Positions 46,986-58,860 of a DNA stretch of 64,000 nucleotides are shown one piece after another. The translations under genes and the position numbers were made by a program. The stretch is from Eumeta japonica. Its lineage: Eukaryota; Arthropoda; Insecta; Lepidoptera; Psychidae. How positions within the stretch are numbered: the first letter of the stretch is position 1; each line of letters begins with the position of its first letter. The stretch covers positions 434,001 to 498,000 of the forward strand of contig BGZK01000140.1 of assembly GCA_005406025.1 (NCBI GenBank), in the 5' to 3' direction. A model generated the notes under the pieces. That model was not told the DNA's origin. It was given only the letters and a program-made list of their open reading frames with translations, and searched no databases.

Positions 46986-49670
46986 ATTAGATTATTCGTT
47001 TTTTCACGAGCGATCGTGTTTCCGAGTCGTTTCACGGTCGATTGACGGGAAAAAAGTATTAATCTTCATCAAATTATCTGTACTGTGGTATACAATTTTT
47101 TCCTATTTTACGAGTTTATACAGCGATAGGAATAGTTGCCGACAAAACGGTAAAAAAAAATTTTCAATCGTAAAAGCAATCGCCGAAGCTTTTTCGCATT
47201 ACGAGTCGCGCAATATTTACGATAGGGTTTAAAGTTCCGAACGAGACGCCGCCAAACGTGGCGTCGGCTATAATTTCGTTTCGCGTATCCTCGATAAAAC
47301 AGGACGAACTCGTTAGCGCATTCAGTGACATTTTATCCGGTAAATGTTATGCGCGCTTCCTGGGCGACGCGTATAATTAAAACTGTCTCGGTGCGGTCCG
47401 CTCGTGAGAAATTCCGCTCGACAATGTTTCGTGTCGGCCAACTTAATATTTCAACGTAATCGGTACGCGAGCTCGCGCATAAACGAATCGAATTTCTAGA
47501 AATCAACGACAGTTAACACATGCATTTTAGCGGACGCGTCCGATGAGGCGCGCGTCGACATATCATTACGCGGGGTACTATATGCAGGCTGAATTGAGAA
47601 AGTTCATTTTGTATGCATCGATTTCGGACGGTTTATGATATCCCGTATACGGGACCTTCGTTTTCCTCCCGCTTCGATCCGCCATTTTTATACTTTTACT
47701 TTCGACCAACACGAAACTTATTACCTACGCGACATAGACGATTCCTTTCATGTCGCTTACTCATTAAGCTCTTGCATAGCTTTTATCGCGGGCTTTGAGC
47801 GCGGCGACCGAATCAAGAAATTTCGTAACGAAAATAAAACCTAACACTCTGCCTACCATGTAGCTCGGCCGAGCGTTCGTTTAACGTGTATGTATATGGT
47901 ACGACTGTACGAAGCTCGCACGGATCGAGACGAGCTGCTCCGAAATCGGACGAATACGTAAGCAGCTGTTTGTGAGAAAGTATATAGGTGTATAGGTATC
48001 TATCATATCTTTATAACACCACACTCACCGCATGTGCCCCGTAAAGTATACATGTAGGTATATATGTATACACAGGTGTATCTATGTACAATAGTGAATA
48101 GCAGTTGCTGATGAATAGCTATACGCGTAAACTTTGTGTATAAAGTGTTTTAAATATGAACAAACAAAGTGCATTTATTAATGAAGAAAGTGATGAAAAA
48201 CTTGAATTAATATCAAAAAAAAACTGCATAAATAAATAAATAATTATAATTGCATAAGTTTTTTTTTAATTCCGTTCATACTTCTTGGTAGAGAACCGTC
48301 TTTTGAGCGACGAGGAAAAAAAATTTGAAACCCGATGTCGATACGTGCCCGCGGAGGTGTCGGCAACTCGCGCGACCGTCGAATCGCCGTCGTCCGGTTT
48401 TCGTGTTAACCTAACCAAATAGAGGCGTTTCAAATGATGATGTTAAACAAAACGCGACGAACTTCTCGCCGGGGCGCTGGGCGGCGGCTGCGGCGGCGCG
48501 CGGAGGTGTCAAAAGCTCTACCTGCCCGCTTCACACCTCTCGGCCCAGATTCGATGCCCGTGTTTACCATCTCAGGGATCACGATATTTGTTCGGGGGTT
48601 ATCCTTTCACACCGTACGGTCAAACGGCGACCGCTACTCAAACTGATGTACGAACACGGACAGCGGCGACCGGCCGGGGCGCGTATCGCTCGATTGTCGT
48701 TCGTGAATTATTCGAGTCCAAACAAAGCGATCGTTTTCGACCGAGACGCCTCGATTCTGCTGCCATCCGTCACGTGACGGGGTAAACATTTAATGAGAAA
48801 TAAAACTTTACATCCGGTATCCATATTGGAATGAAGTATTGAAATGAACCAACCTTTAAAAAAAAATCCAAAAAATTTCACTTTGATATTTTTAAATATT
48901 GCAATATAAAATTTTTCTAAATGAAAGAACTAGAAATTCTATTTTTATATTTTAAGTAGCCATCCACTTAGATTCTTTTTACTTCTTTAATTTCTTAATG
49001 CTGGTTATCTATGCATAGGACCTAACCTTGTTAAGTGTACGAATAAGATTAATTTTCTTAAGAGATACACAATTTCATTGGGAATAAATACATCATCCGG
49101 TCGAGTTATCGAATTCTATAACAGCAGCAGTTCAACACACGCGAAGACGCTTTCTAAAACCGCCGAAAACGATGGCTGTCAACCCGACACACAGCGAATA
49201 AATCAGACGAAACCAGTACCCGAACGTCTGGAGGCGAAAATTTGTTGTTTCGCCGTCCGTTCTCTGGATCCGGAGAAAAATGTTCGACGAGTGGAATAAA
49301 AAAAAATGTTTCCGAACAGGATTCCGCATCGACGTCGCCGAATCGGGCCGCGCGTTAAAAAAATGATAAAACGACAACCGCCTCCGACGCCGCGGCCGGC
49401 GCGCGCGAATACGCGCCGAAATAAAATTAGACTTCGCCTTGATCGCGCTCTATGACGCGAGGGGGTGAGCGTTTACGGTGTCTTTGGTGTAACGCTGACG
49501 CGACACCGTCCCGCTGTTTGGTTATGATAGAGAGGGCGCGCTCTCGCATTGTCTATGCCGTTCGTGACGGACATCGCCGATGTTCAATAGGAGCGCTTTC
49601 AGTGATATTCGTTTCGTGCGAAAAATTATATATCTGCAGACTGTACAAAGTACCGAGCAACATATTTATT
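46986..49670. promoter_or_regulatory. 2.7-kb CpG-rich domain, likely regulatory
   Basis: From about 46,990 to 49,670 CpG is frequent almost throughout, interrupted by AT-rich DNA at 47,990-48,290 and 48,790-49,080. No long ORF or recognisable repeat explains it; the frames inside (60-81 codons) overlap in several phases. Preservation of CpG over this length in an AT-rich genome suggests purifying selection or low germline methylation. It lies 2-5 kb upstream of the candidate first exon at 52,042, so it could contain the proximal enhancers or upstream promoters of that gene. Confidence 0.4.
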
Positions 49671-49848
49671 TAATGCCCATGCCTTGATTTAAGAAACAAT
49701 GGGCAAGCTAACAAGCTAAAGTATTAAGTTCAATAACGTACGTAATGGACAAATCGGTAATAAAACCATAGTACTGGAAGTGAGTACATTGTAGTAGTTA
49801 TCGCACAAAGACGGCAGTCATTTTAAACACAAAAACTGACAGTTGTTA

Positions 49849-50108
49849 CAGAGGTGTGCTTCAAATTTTCATTTGCAATAGTTAACTGTTAACTGTGAAA
49901 GTTAAAAACTAAACATATTAAAATATCGGTAATATTGGAAATGTTGGCATTTCTGACATTAATTTAATATTACAAATGTCAATATCTTTAATGCTGACTT
50001 AGTGAACTACCAATCGTGAAGTTAAAACAACTTAGTTTGACATATTTAGTATTAATTTTAACAGTTAACAATTAATTATTTCAAATGAGAGTTTGAAGCA
50101 CACCGCTG
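49849..50108. mobile_element. MITE family C, copy 2
   Basis: This is a 260-bp element. The left end reads CAGAGGTGTGCTTCAAATTT; the right end, reverse-complemented, reads CAGCGGTGTGCTTCAAACTC. The inverted similarity continues through GTTAACTGTTAACTGTGAAA / TTAATTGTTAACTGTTAAAA for about 60 bp. TTA flanks both ends, consistent with a 3-bp target duplication. Its sister copy is at 33,052-33,296. A TTA duplication would fit PIF/Harbinger, but the terminus is unusual for it. Confidence 0.78.
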
Positions 50109-50819
50109 TTAGAGTTTGATATAGAGAAGTTTTCGAGTCGATATCATATTTTGAATGATGAAATACAGAAATCTTTATGGCAGACTAAAAACACTTTTAG
50201 CGAGAAGTCTAATTTTATATTTTTTATAAAACTTAAGTCTGTAGTAAAATGCGCTAATAATTGCCAATATTAATTGATTCCTAAAACAACATACATTTTT
50301 TTAAAGTTATTTAAATGTCCTATTGAACAAAGAAATAGAGATTGATGAATACGCTTTTTAACAATATTGCCCCAAACATAAAGAGTGAATCTTCTTATGT
50401 GCCAGGTCACTATTCTCTTTAAATATGGATCAGTGAAAATAAATTGCATATATGCATTTTTTCCCCTTTGTGCATACATTATCAACATTGGAAAACTTAA
50501 TTAACAATCTAAATTAAAAAATATGATTTTCGTCAGAATACATGATAATCATTCCTGAGGACAATGCACTACCGGAATATAGTACCACTAATAAGTACAC
50601 TTTTTTCGACGTGTATTGCAATATGCAAACAATCTCTTTGGACTCTAAATATAATTTTGTAACAGATTCATCCAAATATATTAATACTCTAATAATTTTC
50701 GACATTTCAATCAGCCATCATTAAATAATCAATCGTGGCCTTATTATTTGTTTCTCTATTTAAATACCAAATTAATGTTATAGCCAACACAATTATCACC
50801 GCATTATAAAATAATTAAA
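50109..50819. other. AT-rich noncoding stretch
   Basis: No gene is supported. The frames at 50,270-50,488 (minus) and 50,514-50,724 (both strands) overlap each other and have no domain. Confidence 0.45.
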
Positions 50820-51040
50820 AGGAGTGGCGCCTTAGAAAGCGCATACACGCAAGTGTGGGTCGGTAACACATGCACATGTGTCCGTCTGTGGCTCGCGAAC
50901 AAATGTTCACCTACGCACGGCCCGCCCCCGCGCCGCGGCCGCGACCACCGGCCGCATGACAAGTCGCCGCCGCCGAACGCGACCGGCTGGCGCGCCAGTG
51001 CTGTCCTTTATCGATATAGAAATGTATTTATTTATCTTCA
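50820..51040. promoter_or_regulatory. CpG-rich patch
   Basis: This is a very dense CpG block (CCCCCGCGCCGCGGCCGCGA and CGCCGCCGCCGAACGCGACC). It lies about 1.1 kb upstream of the candidate first exon. It overlaps frames of 66 and 97 codons in different phases, which again points to composition. Confidence 0.35.
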
Positions 51041-51479
51041 ATTGTGTAAATAATAACCAAATAGCTTCGATTCATCATCAGAAGTTTGTAGGACATCTTC
51101 GATTCGGAGTAATTAATACCTGGCTAAGGTCATCCCACACAAAAAAAATATTGTCTTATGATGAGATTTGAAGTTTACTAGAAAGGGAAAAAAAGTAGCC
51201 TTTAGTGGTGAAGCTACATAAGCTATATAATATGTACGTGTACGATGTATGGTGATAGATCCTTACTAATAATTCAGAGAAAAGTTTCGAAATTACGTAA
51301 AGCAACAATTTATAATTTAATAAAAAGATCATAATCATAATAAGAGAAATTAATTAATCACTCATGAGTTCATCTGAGTTCTGATTATTTTTATATATCA
51401 TTCTTATTTTACGAAAATTATCGTTTTATCTATACATAAAAGAGACAATAAACAAATGCACAGTACAACGCAAGAAACT

Positions 51480-52041
51480 ATGCAGCTCTGAACCGCCTAC
51501 GAATGTGCACGTTGAACACATCCTGACCCTTTATTCTTCTCTCTCGCCTGCCAATTTCACGCCATCGCGACGCTTTCACGACCAATTTCACAGCGGCAGA
51601 GTTTCGTGCGTTGTACAGTTTATTCACTCTACAATCGATAACATTCCTAAGTACGAATGAACCGCGCCACAGCTCTACGGCTAGACGGGGCTGGCGCCGC
51701 ATCGCTTTTTTCCGTCGGGCGGTCGGTTCGGTCCGTGCACGCTCGCAGCGGCGCGGCGCCGCCGGCCGCCAGTCGGACGTGTGACGCGGCGATGCGGGCG
51801 TGTGCGCCGACCCGCCGACGACCCGCGGGCCGAGATCGCGCGCCCTGAACGTTTCGAACACGACGAGCCTATGAAACTGACATTTTAGAAATAAAAAAAA
51901 ATATTTAGTAACCATAGACAATATTTGAGTGTCTTAAGACGTGCCAATTAGAAACTGACGTTGCCTTGTTATTGAGTGCATTTTCATATTATAAAGATAT
52001 TATTTACTGGAAGTTATATCGAGTGAAGTTTTTTGCCCAAA
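51480..52041 (+). promoter_or_regulatory. probable promoter and 5' UTR region of the 52.04-kb gene
   Basis: A CpG-rich block at 51,640-51,850 (GGCGCGGCGCCGCCGGCCGC) is followed by about 190 bp of AT-rich leader reaching an ATG at 52,042. The order CpG patch, leader, ATG, splice donor is typical of a first exon. A 147-codon Arg-rich frame on the minus strand through the patch (51,478-51,921) is best explained by composition. The transcription start cannot be placed from sequence alone. Confidence 0.4.
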
Positions 52042-52090
52042 ATGTCAAGTGCACTTACTAATACTGAGGAGGCGCAAGCCGAAAATAAAG
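52042..52090 (+). CDS. candidate first coding exon, unknown product
   Basis: The ATG at 52,042 is preceded by CCCAAA, a fair insect start context. The frame reads MSSALTNTEEAQAENK and then meets AATAAAG|GTGGGT, a good splice donor with GT at 52,091-52,092. The exon would be 49 nt and end in phase 1. The peptide is polar and acidic, like the disordered N-terminus of many cytoplasmic or nuclear proteins; I do not recognise the family. Reading on through the donor gives a hydrophobic tail to a stop at 52,239, typical of intron read-through. A CpG-rich patch 200-400 bp upstream supports a 5' end here. It could be chance, and no downstream exon is certain. Confidence 0.45.
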
Positions 52091-52092
52091 GT

Positions 52093-55000
52093 GGGTGCAT
52101 ACGATTGTTAATTATTAATTGTTTACAATATTTATCACTTTTATATATCGCTGTATTTGTGATAACTTACAAAAGAGAGGGGGTTTTAAAACATAATGTG
52201 TTAAACATAATTGGTACAATTATTTGTAAACATATCTGATATTTGTCAGTTTTAAATTTTAATTACTTTGTTTTCTTTGTTACGACTGCTGTTAAGATAT
52301 TAATTTCAATTAGGATAAACAAATACAATTTCAATAGGTGTACCTACTTACTGAAACTGTAATCTTGTTTAATAGATGGTATAGCAGACTGTTTTGCCAT
52401 ATTTTTTTTAGTAGCAACAAAACATTTTCTTGTAATCTACCGAAACTTTAGTAAGCAGATCATAAACTATCACACATAGTACAAGAAAAGTCATAATGTT
52501 TTTTAATTATTTAACAGCAGATATAAAAGTAAAAATAAATTAACTTGTTATCAATATATATATATAGATAATCCGTTTTCCATTTGGCTTCAAATTCTAA
52601 TCAGAAAATTATTTGCTAATCAAAATTCATTTCGTATCTGAATATAATAGATCTTATTTATTAAGTTGTTATTCGATTAGCCAAAAACCCTTTGTTCGTA
52701 TATTTTGGTAATATAATAACATTATCTAAGCACTCATATTAATAGATCACTAGCGCTATTAATTGCGTATACAATAGTATGTACATTTAATTTAAAGCAT
52801 AATACTCATAACATAGCAATATGTATTTCCTCTGACAATAACGCTCGAACTTATTATTTTTTAACAACTAACACCCAGTGAAGGTATAATAAAATCGAGT
52901 ACATTAAGAATAAAAAGAGAGAAACAATTTATATATAAATATTTACAATTATATAGACACAGTTTCCACATAACCGCAAAAACATGACAAACATTTTATT
53001 TCCATAAGATAGGCATTAATAATACTAGTTTTGTGCCCAATTTTATACGCCATGTAAAAGCCACAATCATCGTTCTAACGATAAGTAAGTTACATTGTCA
53101 TCAGATCAGTGTACAACAATAAATGTTGAAGAAATTGTTATTCAATTCATAAGATCCGCCTCTAGTCGTGTTATAGTTCTTTAAAATAAGTACGTGCATA
53201 GCGTGACAGAATTAATGTATTCTGTGCATAGTAGGAATTACAACGATGTCTATGGTCCGTGATTGATAGCTGGCGCCCACTGTTGACGTTCCCAGAGGTT
53301 ATACGTATTCGAGTTTTATTACACGTCAAAGCGGTGCGGGTCCCGGAAGTTTCTAGATTTAGTGACGCCTGACACGCATCGTGATAGGATCTAGACGCCG
53401 TGAATATTATCACTAAATCCGTATTTGATTGTATAATGTGCTATCGAATATCCCTCATAGCATAGACAATTATGAGAATTACAACATTCGTAAAATATAT
53501 TATAGCTTTAAGAAACAAAATGTTTTTATCGGCTTTTTATTAGTTGCCGAAATTTTTCAGTCGCCTGTAAGTTAATATACGTGTATCGTTCTCTCAAAAC
53601 CAGTTAAAATCCGTTATTATCCGTTACTCACGCTTGACGCTTGAAGTTCTAAGTCTTCCAGTTAAAAAGCTTCTTTTTTTTATGCACTTGACTGCTGTTT
53701 TTTGTGCATCCGCATGCGCACGAGACGGCCGGAAAGTGTTGGACAACCTTTTGGTTTTGTCTTTACACGTATCGTTCACGCCACCCGTAAGCTTCCTCCC
53801 TTTATTATTTTCGGAGATTTGTCGGCAACCCGACTGGGCTGTGAAACCTTTACTCTGTGAATGTTCTTCTTTCTGATAGATTTTCCGGTATTATATATAG
53901 GTATATATTTCCAATCTTTCTAACAGTATCCATGCAAATCATTTTAAATCGAGGTGAGCAAACCCTGAAGATAGAGAATTGCCAAGGAAAATTGATTCCG
54001 TAACAAATAACAAAATATGAAAATCTTAAGCTGTAAAGCACAAATGAGTTTAATATCATTTTATATCATTTAATGATAATTATAACGAATTGTTATGAAG
54101 AGTTTAAAAAAAGATGAATAAGTTTATTTAAACCAAACGACAATATAGCAAATTATCAAATTAACAGATAGTCGATATGAAGATTTTGTGATATTCTCAA
54201 CATGAGCTTAATCATTTGACATTCTCAAAGGTTGTTTTAAAGGGTAACAACATTGCAATGCTTTTGCAAACTTAATCAACGTCGGTCATTTAAGTTTATT
54301 GCAAGTAGATTTCTGCAATCTCACTTACATACTGTGTAACTAAATCAGTTTGAGATATAAATAACATAAACATGTATTTATGAAATGAAATATACGTGAT
54401 GTACGTATTAATTAAATTGAACAGAAATGCAAACATTGATTTTCAGAAGTTATCTCTATTTGAGAGTTGATATTTCATTTCTTAAAGTCAGTATAATCGA
54501 TTAGTTATATGTTGATTGAGTAGGCTAAAGGTGCGTGCTTTTGGCTATAGTAATTTTATTTTTAGCCGAATATGAAATTTAGTTATTGTACTAGGTAACT
54601 AAATTTAATTTGACTATTAACTAATTGATGTATGAAATGATAAACGAAAAAACCGTAAGCATATTCATATTATTCTTATGAAAAAAAAAACTGTAAGTGT
54701 ACATATTTTTAAAAGTGTTTCCTGTCTGTGTGTCCGCATGTAAGTTTGTTCTTTTGTTTGAACACGCGTTAACCGAAATCACTGTACGTAATAGATCGGC
54801 GTTTTTACAATTGCTCTATCTCATTTTATGTCATACTAATTAAAAAAGTGTACGAAGGACTACTAGTCAAAATAGTGGACGTATGTTTTACCTAGATTTG
54901 TTTGTATGATCATGCGAGTGGATGAGAAGCTTTAGTTTAGTATAGTATTAGAGGTCAAAAAAGACACACAAATAGCTGTTGTCATACACGAATACAAGCT

Positions 55001-55436
55001 ATATAAACCCACAAGGTAAATCAGCCACGTTAAAATTATAGGAAAACACAAAAAAGTTATTACATAAGCGGGCAGTATCAAAAAGTCATTATAAAAAAAA
55101 ATTGAATCAGAACAGTATCGATTATGGGGTTGGACGTGTATCGCCCTACACAACCGGTGACAGCCCGTGGCGACCCCATCTGTCAGCCGCATGTCACGCT
55201 CCCGTTTAACAAATAACAATACGTTGACTACGCACAGATGGACATTTACACCCGCCATTGACGCGTGTACAATGCATAATACGAGCCATTAGAACAAACG
55301 GAATATTGTGATCTGTCTTAAAACAACATCATGAAGCTATAATCATAAAAAAAAAATGTTTAAAACTCTATTAGGTACATACGCGAAAACATTATACATA
55401 AGAATCAAGTCGATATAATTAAAGTTTTATTTATTA
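52093..55436. other. AT-rich stretch, probable intron
   Basis: If the 52.04-kb exon is real this is its first intron. No exon-like segment stands out. The frames at 53,634-53,876 (plus), 53,171-53,413 (minus) and 54,932-55,258 (minus, 108 codons, hydrophobic) show no recognisable domain. A modest CpG patch lies at 53,270-53,410. Confidence 0.4.
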
Positions 55437-55765
55437 CGACTCCAGGCCTCCGTCTGTGTGGGTATCCGATGAATACTTTTATTTTTTATATACACCGAAC
55501 TCTCTATCGAGCATGATCTCGACCCTGATTTCGGTTCAGATCCTGGCTCTGCTTTTCCTACTGATTGTGATTTCGACCAAAATTCTTTTTAAAATAAACT
55601 TAATGTAAAAAGAGAATAGCAGCGAAACGAGATGAAAACTATCCTAAAAGGTAACAGTTTACAATCTGGGGTATAAACTGTCATCATGCCAAATTTCATG
55701 AAATTCTATCCAGTAGTTTCTGCGGATTTCGCGAATCAATACACAGATAGAAGGACGGACAAAAA
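55437..55765 (-). mobile_element. Helitron-like repeat, 3' end eroded
   Basis: It has the family's six-base-unit run (GATCTCGACCCTGATTTCGG, then TTCAGATCCTGGC) followed by TGCCAAATTTCATGAAATTC, TATCCAGTAGTTTCTGCGG and CAGATAGAAGGACGGACAAA, the family's 5' side in reverse. The CTAG terminus is missing. No coding sequence is present. Confidence 0.62.
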
Positions 55766-56150
55766 TTCACAAATCCATTGAAATGTATTCTGTCAACGTT
55801 TTTAATACCCCTCCGGAGTAGTTTTTCGCAAATATCTCTAATGTGCAGATTCTCTATTCCTACTATTTTATTACACGTATAGGATCCAAGCACAGATTAT
55901 CATACGATTTGTATAAAAATTGAACTGATTTTTTTTAACGGCGTCAAGACATCTCTAGACAAAATTATTTCAAGATACAAAGATGTCAAGTCTATAACGG
56001 TTGCCATATTGATTTCCCGTCACTTAATACACATTCTAGTTTATAACTTTAGTTAGTTTATAACTTTAATACACATTCTGGATCGAAACTGCATAGAAAA
56101 TACACAGCCAATGTGTTGCGATAAGGGTTTTCATGTAGTCCTGGACGTAA
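55766..56150. other. noncoding stretch
   Basis: Nothing gene-like is seen. A tandem pair of TAGTTTATAACTTTA units lies at about 56,037-56,069. Confidence 0.45.
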
Positions 56151-56420
56151 TCCACGCCCAGCTCAATTATTTTAGCATAAAAGTTCGAGCTGTATCGTGA
56201 TGACGTCAAAATCACGTCACAGCCGAGGGGGCGCGGCGGCTACTCACCCTGATGATATTTTGACGTCATAACAACCGACTCGATCGTTTGAATTAACATA
56301 ACCACCACCAGCCCAGAGACCGTTCCAAGCTGCGACGTTCAGGTGGTGGTAGTTCCACTCGATCCCTTCCTCCCCATCAGTTAACTAGAGCAACGAGACC
56401 TGCCCGCTCTCCTATCCGTT
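56151..56420. promoter_or_regulatory. paired CRE motifs flanking a CpG-rich core
   Basis: Two perfect TGACGTCA palindromes, the CREB/ATF/bZIP consensus, lie at 56,201-56,208 and 56,261-56,268, exactly 60 bp apart, with a TCACGTCA near-site at about 56,212-56,219. They are the ends of an inverted repeat (ATGACGTCAAAAT...ATTTTGACGTCAT). Between them is GCCGAGGGGGCGCGGCGGC. On the minus strand GTGAGTA (56,241-56,247) could act as a splice donor. To the right, AACCACCACC and GGTGGTGGT form another inverted pair. It could be an enhancer or promoter, or a palindromic MITE. Confidence 0.45.
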
Positions 56421-58733
56421 TCCACCTGTTCTTATGCTGATTTCTTAGTTTAGGGTCATAACTCGTAGAAAAATTGTCACTTTATTATTCAGTATAAAAA
56501 TTTATTACAGCGTATCGGATGGTAAAATACTTAAGACGTCAAAGTTTTCTTGATAAGGGTTGTTTTTTTTTTTTATTTACATATCCTCTTATGATGTTTC
56601 TAACAGTGGTCGTTTTAATAATGTATTAATACTAAATGATAGAATTTAATACATATAACATTCTATTTATCTTACGATATAACCTAGTATAACGTAGAAT
56701 AGCCAGAACTTAAATTCTATTACTAAATGAGGCGTCTAGAACCAAATCACATCAAAATGATTGATAACGCTAACTAAGCCTCGATAAATCCTTGTCTCAC
56801 ATATATGCATTAGAACTATCCTGATTCATTCATTTGCTTTTTGTGATTGTATTTAAAAATAAAAATCGAAACAATCAAAAGTTATTCGATTATTTGTGTC
56901 TCTTTCTAAAACTCATCATAGTTTTCTGGCGCTTTTCTAATCGTACCGACTGTACTCTAACTATCGAATGTTCTATAATTCAATAAGTGATTTTTTAACT
57001 CGTACCAAATAAACGACGCAATTAGCATTGTTTCGTAAAAATATATATACATACATCATTTTATTAACCCCACTCATCAGCAAAATACGGATATTTTCAA
57101 ATACTTTTTAAAGTATACACCTGTTGAGGATTATTAATTTCATTCGGGTTGTTTCTTCAATTTCAACACATCCTTGATGTTCCTCGTACGAAATGTGAAT
57201 GTATATGAAAACAAGGAAAAGTAAACGAGTCTTAGAGCATAAGATACATACTTCATTTGATCAAATACGAGAATCGCACCTGTGTATTAAAAAAAAAACA
57301 CGATATGCTTCCGGCGATAAAGAGATCCAGACGTTCTGCACGCGGCCGTACGTCGCGGTGGCGGCGCGGGCGCGAGATATCGCGTTATTGTGAACAGCCT
57401 TATTTGATATAGTCTATAGATAACGCGGTAACGTGTGATCACTTACCGCTGGGTCACTGTGATTAGCGTTGTTGCGTGCAGCGAGTACATAGCAAACAAT
57501 TTCTGATACATAAGCAATGTTAAATATTGTCAGGGAAAACCGTTGGAGACGAGACTCTGTTATAGCGTCGGACTGTCACGTAGTAACTAAACGAAAGCAA
57601 GACAAAGGTTTAAAGTTAATCGCTATCTATACTGCGGATTGGATCGCGAAGTTCGCATGAAATCGTATAAGCATGTTGTTAATCTAAGATCCGGCATTAG
57701 GAAAATGTACCCTCATCTGTTAATTGAATCGAATAATGTTTTAAAGGCAGATAACAATATTAGACATTTATGAAGACAACGTCTGCCACCGTAGTCCTGC
57801 TGTTATTAATATTAATAACTTATTTTTTTTTTTTATGTTTACTTTTTTTTTGTAGGCTGTAAACAATTTCACGGGAACTGCCAATTATAAATATATTTAG
57901 AATTTTTATAACTCTACATATGTGTTAATATATTTTTTAATTAACAGATGAGGGAAATAAGTTCGGTTTATCTACCTGTTTACACCTGGCTACAGGTAGC
58001 TGTAACAGTCATAAAGGTCCCTGCCTATTGTAACAAGGTGTAAAACATCATATTCGAAAGTTTTATATTTGCGAAGTGCAATTAACATAAAAAGCAAGAA
58101 ATTAATCATTAATTAATTAATCCTGCGAAATAAAGAATTTTCTACCATATAATTCTTTAATAATGATCTTTATTTATTTAAATGTAAGTTTTAAATATCA
58201 GCAGTGGCCGATTCTGTTACTTTACGGAATCGACTGACGTGTAAACACAGTCTATATATATAGTATTTTTTCTTAAACGACCTAGGATGTTGTATGGGTT
58301 AATGGGATTCTGTCCAATGATGGACATCCGACGACTGAAGATAACATGATGTGACGTCAAAGACCACCCACGGGTATTTTTGAGTTTCCATAGAGTTAAT
58401 TGAGCAAAATTTAGAATATTTATAGTCGCTCTAGCTAATATAAAACATAAACGGATTTTTATTTAGTAATACACGTATTTTTAGTATTAGGTTATTATAA
58501 TAATTTGCATCAAAGATTGATGTTGTGACATTTATATAAATGTTTTTTGATGCACATCATAAATTTTCAGTCAAGTTTCATAACCATACATGAAGTGTAA
58601 CGATGTATTTCTTTTTAATATTTTTTCTTTGATCTAGTTAACTGACAATCCGTTTCAGTGAAAACAGGTAGGTCCTCGTTTCTTATTTGAACATACATTA
58701 TTACCAATCATATTATATAACTAGATATGTAAC
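56421..58733. other. AT-rich stretch with possible small exons
   Basis: No large frame is supported. A CpG patch lies at 57,340-57,400. Two acceptor-bearing sites are compatible in phase with the 52.04-kb exon: AATTAACAG|AT at 57,948 and CGTTTCAG|TGAAAACAG|GTAGGT at 58,659-58,667. A perfect palindrome, GTTATTAATATTAATAAC, is at about 57,803-57,820, and a 10-bp-arm hairpin at 58,734-58,772 follows. Confidence 0.35.
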
Positions 58734-58860
58734 ATTACTGATATGATATATCATTTATATGCTATCAGTAATAATATTGCGTTTGCTTAGCGATCGGCTA
58801 TTTCCCCTGGTATAAAGTTCCATTGATTGAGATATGATAAATTATTAGCATGAATCATCC

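Noticed and set aside
51478..51921. 147-codon minus-strand frame
   Set aside because: Arg-rich frame antisense to the likely promoter block of the 52.04-kb gene; composition explains it.
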